Shown: piece by piece, positions 46,624-59,235 of the stretch
Layout of the letters: every line of letters begins with the position of its first letter
Numbering within the stretch: the first letter of the stretch is position 1
NCBI GenBank assembly: GCA_029531795.1
Contig: JAPEIS010000010.1
Location: 2,418,001-2,482,000 of the forward strand
Direction: 5' to 3'
Source: Sclerotinia nivalis
Lineage: Eukaryota > Ascomycota > Leotiomycetes > Helotiales > Sclerotiniaceae
Length of the DNA stretch: 64,000 nucleotides
Notes under the pieces: generated by a model
The model's database searches: none
Seen by the model: the letters and a program-made list of their open reading frames with translations, nothing else
What the model was told of the DNA's origin: nothing
Program-made: the position numbers and the translations under genes

Positions 46624-48315
46624 TTTGGCAGGCTTGAATACCTTTACAAGCCTTCGACGTTTCTCCCAATGTTATTGTAGAGACTCCCGATTCGTGTTGA
46701 AAAGACCTAGACAGGATAGAGGGAAAAAACAGACGAAGCAAGTCTAGCTGGCAATTTATGATGGCATAGGACGTTGTACTCGTGAGATGTGGTAAATTAG
46801 CTATCCATCTTGAAATTTCAACCCATTTGTCATTTGCCCCTGACATTCACTGGATTCAGCGCATTTGCAAAGTTTCAAACAAATATCATCTAGAAAAGTT
46901 TGGATCTCAAAACCGGTAAGGTAAGAATAGTCGTCCTTATTGGAAAGTGGTGAATATATATCTAGAGGCGAAGCAAAAAGCAAATGGGAATCAATTTCGT
47001 ACATTTCCCGATTGATGGCCATAGTTGCGGCACAATATTTTGTTTGTGAGCCAACATACTAACATGTTGGTCTTACTTGAGGCATGATTAAAGCTTGTAT
47101 GGTAGTATAGTACATATTGCATCATCCAACTAAGACATGCATGAAAGTGAGTTGTTCTTCCGTGAAATCTGGGGGTAAATTGTTTCTAATTTCAAATACC
47201 AACAGCGTGAATTTCAAATACAAGTAGAAATGATGGCAAAATACATAAAATGGAAGAACTCGCATGCCTTGGTGAATGAGTGGGTTTATGAAAACGTGAT
47301 TGCGCGAAAGAACTGGAGTCGGTCGACTTGGAAACCCGACCATGTTTCGGCACATATCATGAAGCCGGGTTGAGTAGAGATTCCTAAGTACCGAGCCTCA
47401 AATCATGGACTCGAATTCGCCGAAATGACAATGGCTGCATTTCACATCACTGTACCCGTCCATATTTTCATCCAGGGGTAATTTTCATCTCGTGCTTGTC
47501 AAAACATATGAGCTAGTTCGAGAAGCACTCCCTCCATTCAAAATTTTGTCCAGACTTTTGTGGTAATAGTCATCGATATAAAAGTATATAGATTATGGCG
47601 TACTTGAGTAGAATGAGTAGAATAAGAGGAGTGGGAAATTCGACCAGGTTTAAGGTTTCGATCTTTACCCATTGGGGATGAAGTTTACTTTATGAGATTT
47701 TTCATATCATAAGTATATTACCATTGAAGGCGGCGAAGTTACTGATTGAATAGTTGATTTAGGTGTATATACGTTATTGGATTATTAATCTATCTTCTCG
47801 TTTTCTCTTCCCTTTCCTTTCATCGAGATCGTTGAGAATGACTTCGCATCTTTTATAAAATTTAAATCCATTCTATTACCGTTTCTATGGAAATAACACT
47901 ATACACCACTGTCCATACATGCCATCGACAACCGAAGAAAGATATCTGAAAATGAAAACAATGTGCCAAACTATATCGAGGCGTTGTAATTGAAACTCGA
48001 GCTCCCGAGGTTTTCGCAAGAGGATGAATGTTGGATCAGCATTGACCTCTTGTCAAAAAAGTCCCTTCGATTTCTTAGGCTGTCTTTGGAGTTTGAAGAG
48101 TGGTATCAAGTACCTCGACTCGAGAGGTCATTGATTGTCGAATTTGAATTCGGTATTGAAGTAGACGTAATATAATGGATAGACCTGGCTATACACCCAA
48201 CGCTACCAAAACCTATCATCCACCTTTCCATACCATACGGGGTTAATCTCGGCAATCCAGAGAGACAACAGCACATCCCATCATTCCGCAACCCACACGA
48301 ATACGAACCACGCAA
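46624..48315. other. Intergenic region with one small candidate ORF
   Basis: 1.7 kb between the Cys-rich membrane protein and 2EXR copy C. Only the small frame at 46801-47022 has protein character. Confidence 0.4.
46801..47022 (-). CDS. Small ORF, possible relic of a secretory protein
   Basis: 73 codons from the ATG; the frame is open upstream for about 12 more codons (to YVGSQTKYCAAT). It contains LLFASPLDIYSPLSN and a KLCKCAESSECQ Cys motif. The neighbour at 45499-46623 has LFFVSPLDTPYN after SCDTTSQ, so this could be the remains of a paralogue. No signal peptide or complete gene model found; weak. Confidence 0.25.
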   Translation of the reverse strand: MAINREMYEIDSHLLFASPLDIYSPLSNKDDYSYLTGFEIQTFLDDICLKLCKCAESSECQGQMTNGLKFQDG

Positions 48316-49278
48316 TTACCACCTTCCATAACAAAAGCCACAAGGGCGTTTACAATAATACAACGGTAACCTCTCCTTCGACATCAACAAACGCCTAACA
48401 TGCCTTGGAATCTTATCCACCATCAACTGAACCCTTGGCTCCACCCAATTTTTCAAAGTCTCCGAGTCGACTTCAAATTTATACATCATGGGGCTGACAG
48501 GGAGCTTTATCGAACTCCTAGGAATTCCCTTCGCTTCCGCATAGAGAATACACTGGATACATTCTCGTAAATTATAGAGATCGATATGAAATATCGAGAG
48601 TAGAGAACTGAGCGCGCATTGTTTGTAGCGACTGATTTGGTCCCAATCAGGAATGGACATGGTATCTTTAATCGAGCTTCTAGATCCGGTTTTGTATCGA
48701 ATGTGGGGGTTTGGACTAAGGTAGAGCCAGATAGATTGGATGGGATTAGAAACGTGTGTGGTTCCTTCGACCCATAATCTCAGCCTTAATGATGTTTGCC
48801 AAGAGGGTGTACGCATGTCATACCACTGTGATTCGTCTAGTGCGATGCTCTCAATTCCTGAGCTCTTCATCGATCCCAAAAGCGCATGTTGTTTCAGCAA
48901 ATCATACTCGCCGACGGGACAAATTCTATCGCAAACGGGATTGATGTAAAATCGCGGTATAAGCGTCATTGAGAAAAACGAGAAGGTGTGTTTCGCTACG
49001 ATGGCCTTTTGAAAGTGTTTCTTTGCTTCTATCCTGGCCTCCTTGCAGACACTAAACAGCACAGGTACGGGAGTATCGGACCGAAATCTGAATAGTTGAT
49101 GTTCTTTGTCTTGCATGATAACTGACCCTTCGAGTCGATGAAGATATTTGATCGCAACTGGTACCATGCGTCGGTGAAAGGAAGCGAATAACCACACTTT
49201 GGATTGAAGTTCAACTGGAAGTTCCGGAAACTTAGTAAATGTCTTTGCTCCACGACTATCATCGCTAGAAGAAGTCAT
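48316..49278 (-). CDS. 2EXR-domain protein C
   Basis: Single-exon 320-aa protein. The 2EXR domain starts at residue 13 (FTKFPELPVELQSKVWLFAS) and includes VLFSVCKEARIEAKKHF and the later IESIALDESQWYDM block. The middle (RLWVEGTTHVSNPIQSIWLY, then SRYKQCALSSLLSIFHIDLY) is specific to this copy. The start used is the first real ATG of the frame (49278). It lies on the other strand from copies A and B and is more diverged, so it did not arise from the same tandem event. Function unknown. Confidence 0.7.
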   Translation of the reverse strand: MTSSSDDSRGAKTFTKFPELPVELQSKVWLFASFHRRMVPVAIKYLHRLEGSVIMQDKEHQLFRFRSDTPVPVLFSVCKEARIEAKKHFQKAIVAKHTFSFFSMTLIPRFYINPVCDRICPVGEYDLLKQHALLGSMKSSGIESIALDESQWYDMRTPSWQTSLRLRLWVEGTTHVSNPIQSIWLYLSPNPHIRYKTGSRSSIKDTMSIPDWDQISRYKQCALSSLLSIFHIDLYNLRECIQCILYAEAKGIPRSSIKLPVSPMMYKFEVDSETLKNWVEPRVQLMVDKIPRHVRRLLMSKERLPLYYCKRPCGFCYGRW

Positions 49279-49674
49279 CGTGTTGGCGGGAAGAAGATTC
49301 AAAGACGGATATTCGATGATTTGTATGTCATCCTAATGTTAAAAGGTGGTGAAGGTTCGAAGTGAAAGTTTAGATGTCTTTGGATGTTTGAGAATTGGTT
49401 GGTAGTAAAAGTAGAGTGGTTGTTGATGGGAGAGGCAAAATGTATGGCCAAGAAAACTTTAGACTAATTAAGGTAGCCCATAACTTCTCCGTACAGCCAA
49501 GAGTTAGCAAAAACATTTATACGGCAGAGCAAATTGATATCGATACCTCCACCATACTAGAATCATCCCCGGAGTATCACCGCACCCCAATTCATTTCTG
49601 GAAAAGTTGGTTTTGATGAAGATACCGTGTATTGTATACGTCATTCAATCAACCACTCCCTCACCCCCACTCCG
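49279..49674. other. Intergenic region, no gene seen
   Basis: 396 nt upstream of 2EXR copy C and downstream of the Zn2Cys6 factor. Confidence 0.4.
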
Positions 49675-52600
49675 CTAAAACCCAAATCCAAATCCCGCAC
49701 CCCCATTCGCAGCACCACCTCCACCCATCCAATCCCCCGCATTTAACCAATCAACTTGTCCCCACATCTCTTCCATCCCTACCCCTTCAAGATCTATATT
49801 TAGATCTAATCCAACCGTGTTCATGTTAAAATCTAATCCTTCTTGAATGTTTGCTGTGAAGTCTCCGCTTATTGTTGTTGATGGTTGCGTAAGTTGTGGT
49901 GTGAAATTAACTGCTGCTTCCATATTCCAATTCTGAGTGCCTTGATCAGTTACTCCCGGATTTCCAGTTGCGTTTCTAGTTGTATGGTCCTCCATCTGCA
50001 CTCGCGCTGGATCAATTGTGCCCTGGCTGTTAACCATCCTTGAATCATCTTCCTGTCCTGATATGTCTTTCTCCTTTTCCTTCTCAACCTCTCTACTCAT
50101 TTCCCCGCCATCAAGGACCCATTTCAGCACCCGTCCTACCACCCCCCTCACCCTCTTCAACAACGCATAATTTCCATCTGTATCCCTAACCCAATCTGAA
50201 AACGCCGCAAATAGCGTTAATTTTTGAATCGCCATACTTCTCGAAAATCTGGTCTTCTCCTTCTCCTTTGCCCTCCTTTCATCTCCATCCGTTCCTATCT
50301 TCTCTTTCCCCCTTCTCTTCTGAGAACCACTCGAATCACTCGTAAGTTTAAGCAACTCAACACAAACTACACCCGCAGCTGGAACCCCATAACTAGTAAC
50401 AAGCCAATCAAAAAAAAATTCAAATCCCATCAACTTATCTCTTTTTTCCCACATCATAATAACCTTTTCAAGCATCTCCATTGCTGTATCCAATAACCCT
50501 TGATTATAATTTCCTTCTAGATGATTTGCTAACGCTAGACGATGTAGTAGAAATTTATTTTGTAGTGTTTCCAACGAAATAGTTAATTGTACGAAGAGCA
50601 CGGTACCTGTCGATGTTGGATTGAATGAAAATTGCTGGGGTAGGTTTTGCGAAAGTGAGGCAGTTCGAGCAAGAAGCGAATCGATGCGCTCTCTACTAAC
50701 CTGTACATCGACTGCTAGAGCTCCTTCTAATATCTCTTCTTTGACCATGTAGATTGGTAGAGTACTTCTATTCCAAGTTCCACAATATATTTCGCCTTTT
50801 CGATTCCATCCCTGTTCGTCGCATTCGGCGATTGCTTGTTGCATTTGTGCGCGGGGTAGGAAAAGCTCTGTTTCTGAGAGATCGGATGGTGTATGAACGC
50901 GACAGTAGAGACGGGATATACCAGGTGGTGTGCCGTTGAGGGCTGAGCAACACTTATCCATCTGGTAGACAGAAGCGAAGACTCGTCTTTTGTATTCGGC
51001 TGCGGTTGTTAGAAGGTGCGGAGGAAGATGTGGGAGTCGGTGAAGCCCGATTGCGAAGGCCGATGTTACTATGTCTCCATGACGGTTGAGATTCCCATAA
51101 CCTTTGTATTGAAACTCTATGTTAGCATATCTTCCACATAAGTGACGGCGTCACAAGAATTATAGAACTGGGCATAGGAAACAACATACTTTCATCCCCG
51201 ACAACCGCACTCTCCAAAACAAAAATAGCCACCCGAAATGCAACCACAATCTCATTGACTGTATCCGTACAATCACACATTTTCCCCATCACATCCGCAC
51301 ACTCATTCATTCTCCAACTCGTCTGTCTTCTATTCATCCCATGATTTTCTTCTTTTTGAAACAATGGATTTTCATCCGCCAAACTCTGATATGCTCTTCC
51401 TATAAAACAAAATAAAAGTCCCATGACTTCCAATCGAATATTAGGCCCACTAAACGTGTTAAGCCATGCAATACCATCATCTGGAGATGGAGGTAATGGG
51501 GTTTCCTCATTCTTGAGTAATGTTTCGACGAATGGAATAAATTTCTCTTTGCTGCGGGGTTCAGCTAGGATAGAACCAAATGTGTCGAACAAGCTTGAAA
51601 TCAAATATTGGATCATGAATTCTGGCATGACTAAAAATTCAACAATATCGTGATACCGTTTTAGAAGCTCATTGCAGCTCGAGCGGGATGGTATGTTCCA
51701 AAGTGCTTTGGTGATCATTTCACATCGAACTGTGTAAGACGTTGGTCGGTCTCTTCCTAGCTTTGAAGATGTTAATAAATGATTTGGTCGACCTTGAATC
51801 CTTGGATAACATATAAAGTAGAATGGAATATAACATATAAATTAGATATGGAAGGGTTTGAGGTGAGTCAGGACAGGGCATGGCCCTACCTGTGTTCTGA
51901 TGCATAATTGCTACACATAGAGTAGTGTGATTTACAATTTGAGAGCAATAATATGTATTTCCTTGATTTTGGTATCAAAGAAACCAGCATTCAGAAATCC
52001 TTTCAACGAGAAAACCAGAAAATATCCTTCCAAGGAACATAAACTAAATTACCTCCAGTCACCACTTAATGATTTCCCCTCACCCGGAAGAATCCCGAAT
52101 TTATCAAGCGCTGTTGAAAGTAGAAACTCAAACATTGTGCAGGAACTGCCTGCATAGTCTCCACATTCTCTCTTCTGGTCTACTCAGACTATCTCCCTAA
52201 CACCAAAACACATCATATATCCTCCCCGGGCTTTATTCCATTTGGGAAAACACTAATAGTTCGAAGTGCAAAACCAAAAAAAAAACTCTACGAAACTCAC
52301 AAGCGGCTGACCAAAAGGCCACGAACTAGGATTTTTCCTCCCATCCTCCCCAATATCCAACATTCCTCCAATCCCTCCAGTCCCCTCTTCAATTCCAGCT
52401 TCTCCACCCACTTTCTTTTCATTCCTCTCCCCATCATTCCCCTCAACTCTACCATCACCATCCCTAAATACAGCCCCAAAACTCGTAGGACCCCAATACC
52501 GTCGACTCCTGGGGTAACTAGTTCCGTTCAAATTATTCTGCATTGTCGCTTTTCCCGGAGTTTGATCTTGGAAATTAGGAAGTGGGCGTATATAGGATTG

Positions 52601-53179
52601 GTGATGAGGGGTCGGTGATACACAGCCGCGAGAAGAACGGTACATGTTTGTTGTGGATGGGTTTTTAGGGTTTTTAGTTGTACTTTGGTTCTCTGCTGTA
52701 GCTGTGAAAATTCTGCCTAGAGAATCATGCCGTGAAGTGGTGATGTTGTCGGCATTTCGATTTCTATCTCCACTCGTTTTAGTGTGTTTCGTCCCCCCTT
52801 CATTCTCTTCTTCTCTGTCTCCATCCCTCATAGCAGCCGCATCAGCGAAGCTATCCAGCCCTGCTACGTCTCCTCCTTCGTCTTCTCCTTCCTCTCCAAT
52901 TCCCTTACCCACCATCACCCTTTCACCTATCCTCCTCCGTTTCACAACACTCCTCTCCTCACTCCCCTCATTCCTCTCACTCCCCTCCTCACCTCTTCCT
53001 CTACTCATAGGCGCAGGATGATACCAACACCTCTCCTCCAAGCCCCTCTTAACACACCTCCCACAAATCGGCAATTCATGCCCACAAGCCAGTTTACCCA
53101 TTCTACACGGTTCACATGAAGGACGTTTACCATTTCTGCGACGCGTGATTGTCGTCCCCTGCATACCTTCAGTATCCAT
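49675..53179 (-). CDS. Zn2Cys6 transcription factor with fungal-specific MHR domain
   Basis: Three exons: 52301-53179, 51190-51760 and 49675-51116, giving 963 aa. The zinc cluster sits at the N-terminus: Cys22, 25, 32, 39, 42 and 51 (CX2CX6CX6CX2CX8C), after the basic ITRRRNGKR. A disordered, charged region follows (about 60-240). The conserved middle-homology region starts with GMLDIGEDGRKNPSSWPFGQ, then LLGRDRPTSYTVRCEMITKA, and continues with RLEVMGLLFCFIGRAYQSLA, ECADVMGKMCDCTDTVNEIV, HGDIVTSAFAIGLHRLP and EYKRRVFASVYQMDKCCSAL. The C-terminus ends in a Gly/Phe-rich acidic activation-like tail. The first intron is 540 nt, the second 73 nt. Target genes cannot be told. In-frame joining of WPFGQPL to LGRDRP fixes the first intron. 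Confidence 0.85.
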
Positions 53180-54851
53180 CACAAGCTGAAAAGCTTAGCT
53201 GAGTGAGGAACAAATGTTAAACCGTGGTAGATTCAAATACCGATCGTGGATATTCAGAGAGATGACACACCCGTGTTGAAATTTCTCAAGATGAGAAGTT
53301 AAAACCAAGGTCAGAGCCACGATAGATCATAAGAATCCGTAACCTTATCACCCCCAATTCAATCGCAATCGCAATCGCAACCCCAATGCTAATAAATCAA
53401 CCGCAGGCGCAAAGTATTTATCGATATCGCCTTCAAGTTGTCTCGCAAGCCCAAACCCCAAATATCCACACTATAACCTCTTGCATCAAAATCTCCTCTC
53501 CTCATTCATACGATCCATCAAATCTGAGCAATTCGAGCATATAATTGTATACCCAAAAGATTAGAATAAAGTTCCTTCGTTGAGTTGAAGAAATTGAATT
53601 CTTATCTGAAGCAATGGTAGCCTGTCGGCGCACGTGCCAACAATCAACATTCCATTCCCGCTGTAAGTTAGTTCCGTTGCATCCTTGCGAGACTCGTATG
53701 TGATGATGAGATGGATGAGTTGAGTTGGATTTGGTGTATGGAGTATTAGGCCCATCTATTTGAGGAAAATGTCTATAGAGTGCTTTGACGAGGTATCTAG
53801 TTGTCCATATGAATGAAGAATACTAGTTATTTAAGAGAGAATATTACAGAAGGGCAAATTGTAATATACGTACGTAGCTATGGCAATAATAGTAAAGGGC
53901 AATATCACACACACATCACAAACATATCACATCACAACACACGCAAGCACTCATTCATTTTCATGGAATATTTTAGTGAGGTTGATTTTCATCATAATAC
54001 CTATATCTTCCACTTCCTACCCACGACACAGCGAGGTAAAGTGAATAGATATGTATCTTCAATCATTCCCCTCATTTATTTCCCCCTTAACTCGCTTTAG
54101 CCCTGTATTCACTCATTCCTCTCCTAGCATTCATCTGATCAGATCTTCTCCTTTTCTTCGACCACCATCTTCTCAACTCTTCGCAAATAGTTTGATCTTG
54201 CTTGCCCCGGCAGCAAAGAAAGCATATTCTCCCATCGCTGATATCATACACTTCATACCAGTCGTCCCCTCCCAATTACGTATCCCCCATTCTGGCCCCA
54301 CCATCCAATCACCACAACAACTAAATGCGCGCGGGGCAAGCAAGCAACCGAATCACGGTCATCATACCAAAATGAAAGTGTAAAATGATCAATCGATCAA
54401 TCAAGCTTCACTATCAGCACGCACGAGAGCGGTACTAGCTGCATGCGTAAAACAAAAAGGAAAAACTCAATTATCATCCTCCATCTTTCTCCCATCATCT
54501 CGCATTTTCTTGCCTTCCTTGATGTCATAAATATTTTGAAAAAATCCATAAAGCATGTGCTAAACATCGACAATCCGTCGGCCGACCCTCATTATTGTTA
54601 GCCATCTCAAATACCAAATTCTGGAGACTGGCCCAACGATGAGAAGTCGATGGGTCAGAGGCATGATATCAAATGAAATGTCGAGTTTTTGAAAGTATGA
54701 TATTATACAACGTGCTCGTAATTGTGGGGGAGAAAGGTAATGTACAAGTTGGGAGAGCGATTTTTCTTTAGGATTGTAATAAATCCAAATATCTGGCGGT
54801 GAGGTACGAGCTTCTGAGCTCGCAGCCAGATGGTGGTCAGTGGAGGTAAGA
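53180..54851. other. Intergenic region, no gene seen
   Basis: 1.7 kb upstream of the Zn2Cys6 factor and downstream of BDF1. A CAATCG repeat lies near 53358-53376. Short frames (for example 54051-54383) show no protein character. Confidence 0.4.
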
Positions 54852-57802
54852 TTACTCTTCTTCAGAATCTGAAGACTCATCACCACTTGATTCCTCTTGT
54901 GTATGTCGCTCAACGCTCTCAATGGGCTCTTGAGAAGCTGACCCCGGCCCCCTTTCGTAGGTTTGCATCTTTTCTTTAAGCAGTGCAATGTTTCGTTCTT
55001 GCTCAAACTTCGACATGGGCTTGTTTTTCTTTTTCTGAGGAGGTTTTGCGGGAGCGCGAGGCTCTTCCTTCTTGTCTTGATGTGTCGCTCTAATATTGGC
55101 CTCACATTCTGGAACATGTTCATGGATGGCATCAAAAATCCTCCAGAGAAGATGTGGTTCGAGCTGGTCAATTTCCATTTCTAAAGTACCGTCTTCCTCA
55201 ATCTAAATAAAAAGAGGTTAGCTGATTGAAAATTGTCAAACAGATAGAAAATTTACTTACCACCATTGATGGATGAGCTGTTTTGACCATTTCCATTACG
55301 TCGGCAGTAATGTGATCAGGTAACAGGCCAATTCCTGCAGAAATTACTTCCTTCTCAAAAGTGCCCAAGTATCTCTCTTTGCGAGCTCCCCCAGACTTCT
55401 TCGAAGGTCCAGTGGTGCTTTTTTTGGTTGTGACAGCTTTCTTTGAGGGCTTAGAGGGTCTTGATTTCTTGCTCGGTTTTTTGGGAATAGCCGCCAGCTT
55501 TTCTTTTTCTTTGTCGGCGGTTTCTTGAATGAAATTGAGGATTTTCCTCTGTAAGGCAATGGCATCGGCGGATTCCGGTTTCGACAGCATATCGATAAGC
55601 TTGGATTGTTCGAAAAGAAGTCGGGCAGTAGCAGCACTTTGTAATGCTTCTTGAGCGGGCTCTGGCTCATCTTCGCTCTCCTCTTCCTCCTCAGTTTCTT
55701 CATCTCTATCTGGCGTTACAGCAACAGGCTGATGATCAGCGATCCATCGATCTTTCTTGGCCAATAATCCATTGAATAATTCCTCAAACTGTTGGCCCAT
55801 GACACGAACAGGATTTCCCTCGGGATTAAACTTGTAACAATTGTGGAAAATGAGTTTCACATCTTGTTCAAACTCCTTGGCCCTTGTGTAAGCACCATTC
55901 TGAAGCTTTTCGGAGACAGTCGAGATGTCCATGGGCGACTTGATAATGGTAAAGTAGTTGGGGATTTGCAAGGCGACAGGATCAACGGGAGCCATAAAAG
56001 CACTAGAGAACATCAAGTATTTCGACTTCTTCATCTCATTCAGTGTCTCTTCGCACCATTTAAGCTCGACGGAATATTTCTTGCTCTTGGGTCTCGCTGA
56101 AGAATAAGGCAAGTCCTTGTTCTTTGGTGGATGAATTTCACGCTTTGGCCTGCCGTCCTTAGTTGAGTCGCGACGAATTAATGGTGTACTGGTGACTGGA
56201 TCTAAAGCAAAAGTCGGGGCTGGAGCACTGATTGGTACAGCAGCACCAGTAGATCCGCGAGATGGTCTTCTAGCAGCAGGAGTACGAGCAGCAGTGTCGA
56301 GAGATGGTGTAGGTCGTTTAGGCTTCTTGATCTGCGCCTTGGCAACGTGGGCTGGTGGCTCCGGTGGAAGACTTCCCAGCTTAGTGATAATTGATGTCTT
56401 CACATCATTGGCAGCAGTTGTAATAGGATTATCAAGCCCATTGAAGGCAACGGCATTTTCGTAAAGGAGTACGGCATCATCCATGATGGCTTGGATCGAA
56501 GGGTATTCGCCACTCTTGATCTTCTTCTCCATGGTACCTAAATCGACCTCATTTTTGACCTTCTGTGCATAAGCATCGGCAAATCCAGGCCAGAGTATTG
56601 CGACGGGAGATCTGAAGTTCTTTCCAGCTGCAGTCTTGATGACATTCTTAATGATTTTGATGATTTCTTTCGTCTCGTGCTGGGTGATCGGGCGTGACAG
56701 ATCAACGTTAGAAGACGGAGCACCATTTGTAGTTACTCCATTCTGCGTGGCAGCTGGAGTTCCCACATTTGAAGATACTTTAGGTTCCTCGCTTTCCTCA
56801 GTCTTGGTGCGTTTCGCAGATGGTTCCTCTTCGCCATCATCCTCTCGTTCGCGAGCAACTTTCGTAACCTGTGTTTGTGCAGGCGCATCCGTCATCTCAA
56901 CATCATTAAAAGCAGAATTGGTGGCCGCGGATTCTATGGTAGGCTCTGAAGTGACATACTGTGCTCTGGGAGAGATGTCCATATCAACAGATGGCGGCGC
57001 ATTGTTGGGAGATGATGGAGGTAGACCGGCTCGCGGCGCATCGAAATTGAGGTTCATATCATCCACACTTTCGGCATTTGTCTCTTGAGTTGGTGCGGGA
57101 GCCTCTTGTTCCGTCAATGATTCATCTTTTTTATCTGAAGCTGGCAAAGACGGTTGGCGTATAGCTTCAGGCACTTGGGTAAGTGGGGAAACTTCGTCGC
57201 GAATATCGGATACTGGAGCTTCTACGATAGGTGGAACAGCTGTAGGCGCGAAACTATCATCTGCAACTTCGGGCATTGAATCGGCTGGTGTAGGTAGATC
57301 GGATACAGCGCGTTCTGGTTCCTCGACTGACTTCGAAGGCTCGTCGGAGATAGTTGTTGTAATCGAGTCTTGAAGTTGAGACACGTTTTGACTCTCAGGA
57401 GAGTCTTGCGCACGCGATTCGACTAATGAAGATGGAGGTAGAGAACTGTTAACGGTATGTGATTCTGCCTTCAGATCTCCATTTAATTCCGAGGTAGATG
57501 TGATTTCGGCAGATTCGGAATTGGTGATTTCGGGAGCGGGAGATTTCTTCAATTCAGCATCAGAGGTTGTTGGTTGTACTTCAGTTTTGGATTCATCTCG
57601 AGTAGAAGATCTGTAAATTTTTCATTGATAAATATAAGTGTACAAATAGATGAGGAAGAAGGAAAATGAGCAAAGAAACTATGGTAGAGAAGACTTACCC
57701 GTTGATATTGAGATCCAAAGCCATCGTATCAGATGATGGAACGGGTATTGTCTTTTGCTCCAGAGCTAGATCTTCTGAATGCTGGGTGGTCATGACGGCC
57801 AT
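54852..57802 (-). CDS. BDF1: BET-family double-bromodomain protein BDF1
   Basis: Reader of acetylated histone H4, associated with TFIID and gene activation. Three exons, 57699-57802, 55261-57610 and 54852-55202, give 934 aa. The N-terminal third is Ser/Thr/Glu-rich and disordered. Bromodomain 1 lies at about 340-450 (NFRSPVAILWPGFADAYAQK, DLGTMEKKIKSGEYPSIQAI, with the acetyl-lysine Asn in AVAFNGLDN). Bromodomain 2 lies at about 570-675 (SSAFMAPVDPVALQIPNYFT, CYKFNPEGNPVRVMGQQFEE). The ET domain follows (LPDHITADVMEMVKTAHPSM across the second intron into EMEIDQLEPHLLWRIFDAIH), then a Lys-rich segment and an acidic SEED-like end (SSGDESSDSEEE). The start could be 57802 (MAVMTTQHSEDL) or 57793. 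The first intron is 88 nt with a GTAAGT donor. Intact. Confidence 0.93.
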
Positions 57803-58695
57803 CAACAAACAGAGATCCTCTATTTACAGAGGTACTGCTTGTGACAAAATTGATGAAAAGATAGCTCTAGGCTATATCTGAAGTTGATGGAATTGAAATA
57901 AAAGCAATGCGATCAGGTCGATCAGGATCGTTTCTCTGAAATTTGATGGTTTTGAGAAGTTGTCTGATTTTGGTTTTAGTTGTAAAGTGGAAGGTTTTGT
58001 CGCGACCAATATTTGCGACAAGAGAGATTATTTAACTGTGAGAGAACTGCGGAATACGTCAGCTAAATTGCGCCCGCAAGCTTGAGCACGCGACTTCAAT
58101 ATAGTGAATAAAGAGCAGAGAACGATGGTTTCAAAGCTGAATTGCACCGTACAACCATAACAGAATAAATGTATGAAGGTATAAGGTAAGGTGGCGGGAT
58201 ATATGAATGTTCCTAGACCTACCTTTATTTTAATCCTCGGCGCAGCCTCGTCGATAATGCGACCAAGGATTTTGGGTTGTAGCCTTACGTATTCGAAAGT
58301 AAGGTTGGTTAAATATTTGGCCACTCTTAATAAAAAGGTGAACAAATAGAGATACAGGTCGGGAATCAAAGGTTGATTTGCAATCCGATAGAATTGGCCA
58401 CTCAAAAATCAAAAAGCGAAATCGTCGTTTGAAAAGGCGCGGTGGGATCGATGGTAAAGTATTGTTTTGTTGATATGTTGTTGCTAGTGAGAAGCTAGAA
58501 AGCTAAAGTCGCCGCTTTTTCGTTTTTGTATGGTGTTGTTATTGTTTTGATGAAGAACACGCGACTTTCAGAATTTCGTAATTTCGTTTCTTCTTTGCTT
58601 CTTTCTTTTCTCCCCTTTGATTTTCGGGTTCTTTTGATGATGGGACTGTTAAAACCTGTGAATCGTAAAACGTAATTTAGAGACAGAAGGTATAT

Positions 58696-58732
58696 CCTTT
58701 TTCCTTTTTCCTTTTTTCCTTTTTCCTTTTTC
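58696..58732. repeat. Pyrimidine repeat, unit CCTTTTT
   Basis: About five imperfect copies, upstream of BDF1. Confidence 0.7.
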
Positions 58733-59181
58733 GAGATGATATCAACCGAAATAAGAAAGAGAGATCTGAATGAGTGAAATGAAGCGCGACGCGATTTTAT
58801 CGTGAGAAAGGTACAACTAGCGAAAGAGACCTCCAAAAAATCGAAACTATCAACAACACCAAATCTTAGCGTTGACTACTAAAGCTCTCCAATACAGACA
58901 GATTATTGGTAATCGACTCGATGTTAATGTAATGCGTGATACTTTTTTGATTTTTGATATGAATTTTGATCTTCAGATGTGTTGGTGAATGAATGGAACC
59001 ATTCAATGAAGTGAATTTCGTTTTCGTCGTTCCAATTGATCCGATGCGCGCAACCACAAAGGATGATAAGGATGATGGATAGTTCAATAAACCCACCCGG
59101 TCGCTCTCGGCGATAGTGTTCTTCCCTTCACTTCACTCCAGGAAAAGAAAATGAAGGGGAAGGAGAAGAGAGAATATAAAC

Positions 59182-59235
59182 CTTTTCTTTTCTTTTCTTT
59201 TCTTTTCTTTTCTTTTCTTTTCTTTTCTTTTCTTT
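59182..59235. repeat. Pentamer microsatellite (CTTTT)n
   Basis: About eleven perfect copies, all-pyrimidine on the plus strand. Confidence 0.9.

Noticed and set aside
54051..54383. 110-codon plus-strand frame between BDF1 and the Zn2Cys6 gene
   Set aside because: Low-complexity Pro/Ser-rich with no family resemblance or transcript features.
58028..58836. Minus-strand frames upstream of BDF1
   Set aside because: They overlap the pyrimidine repeats and carry no protein signature.
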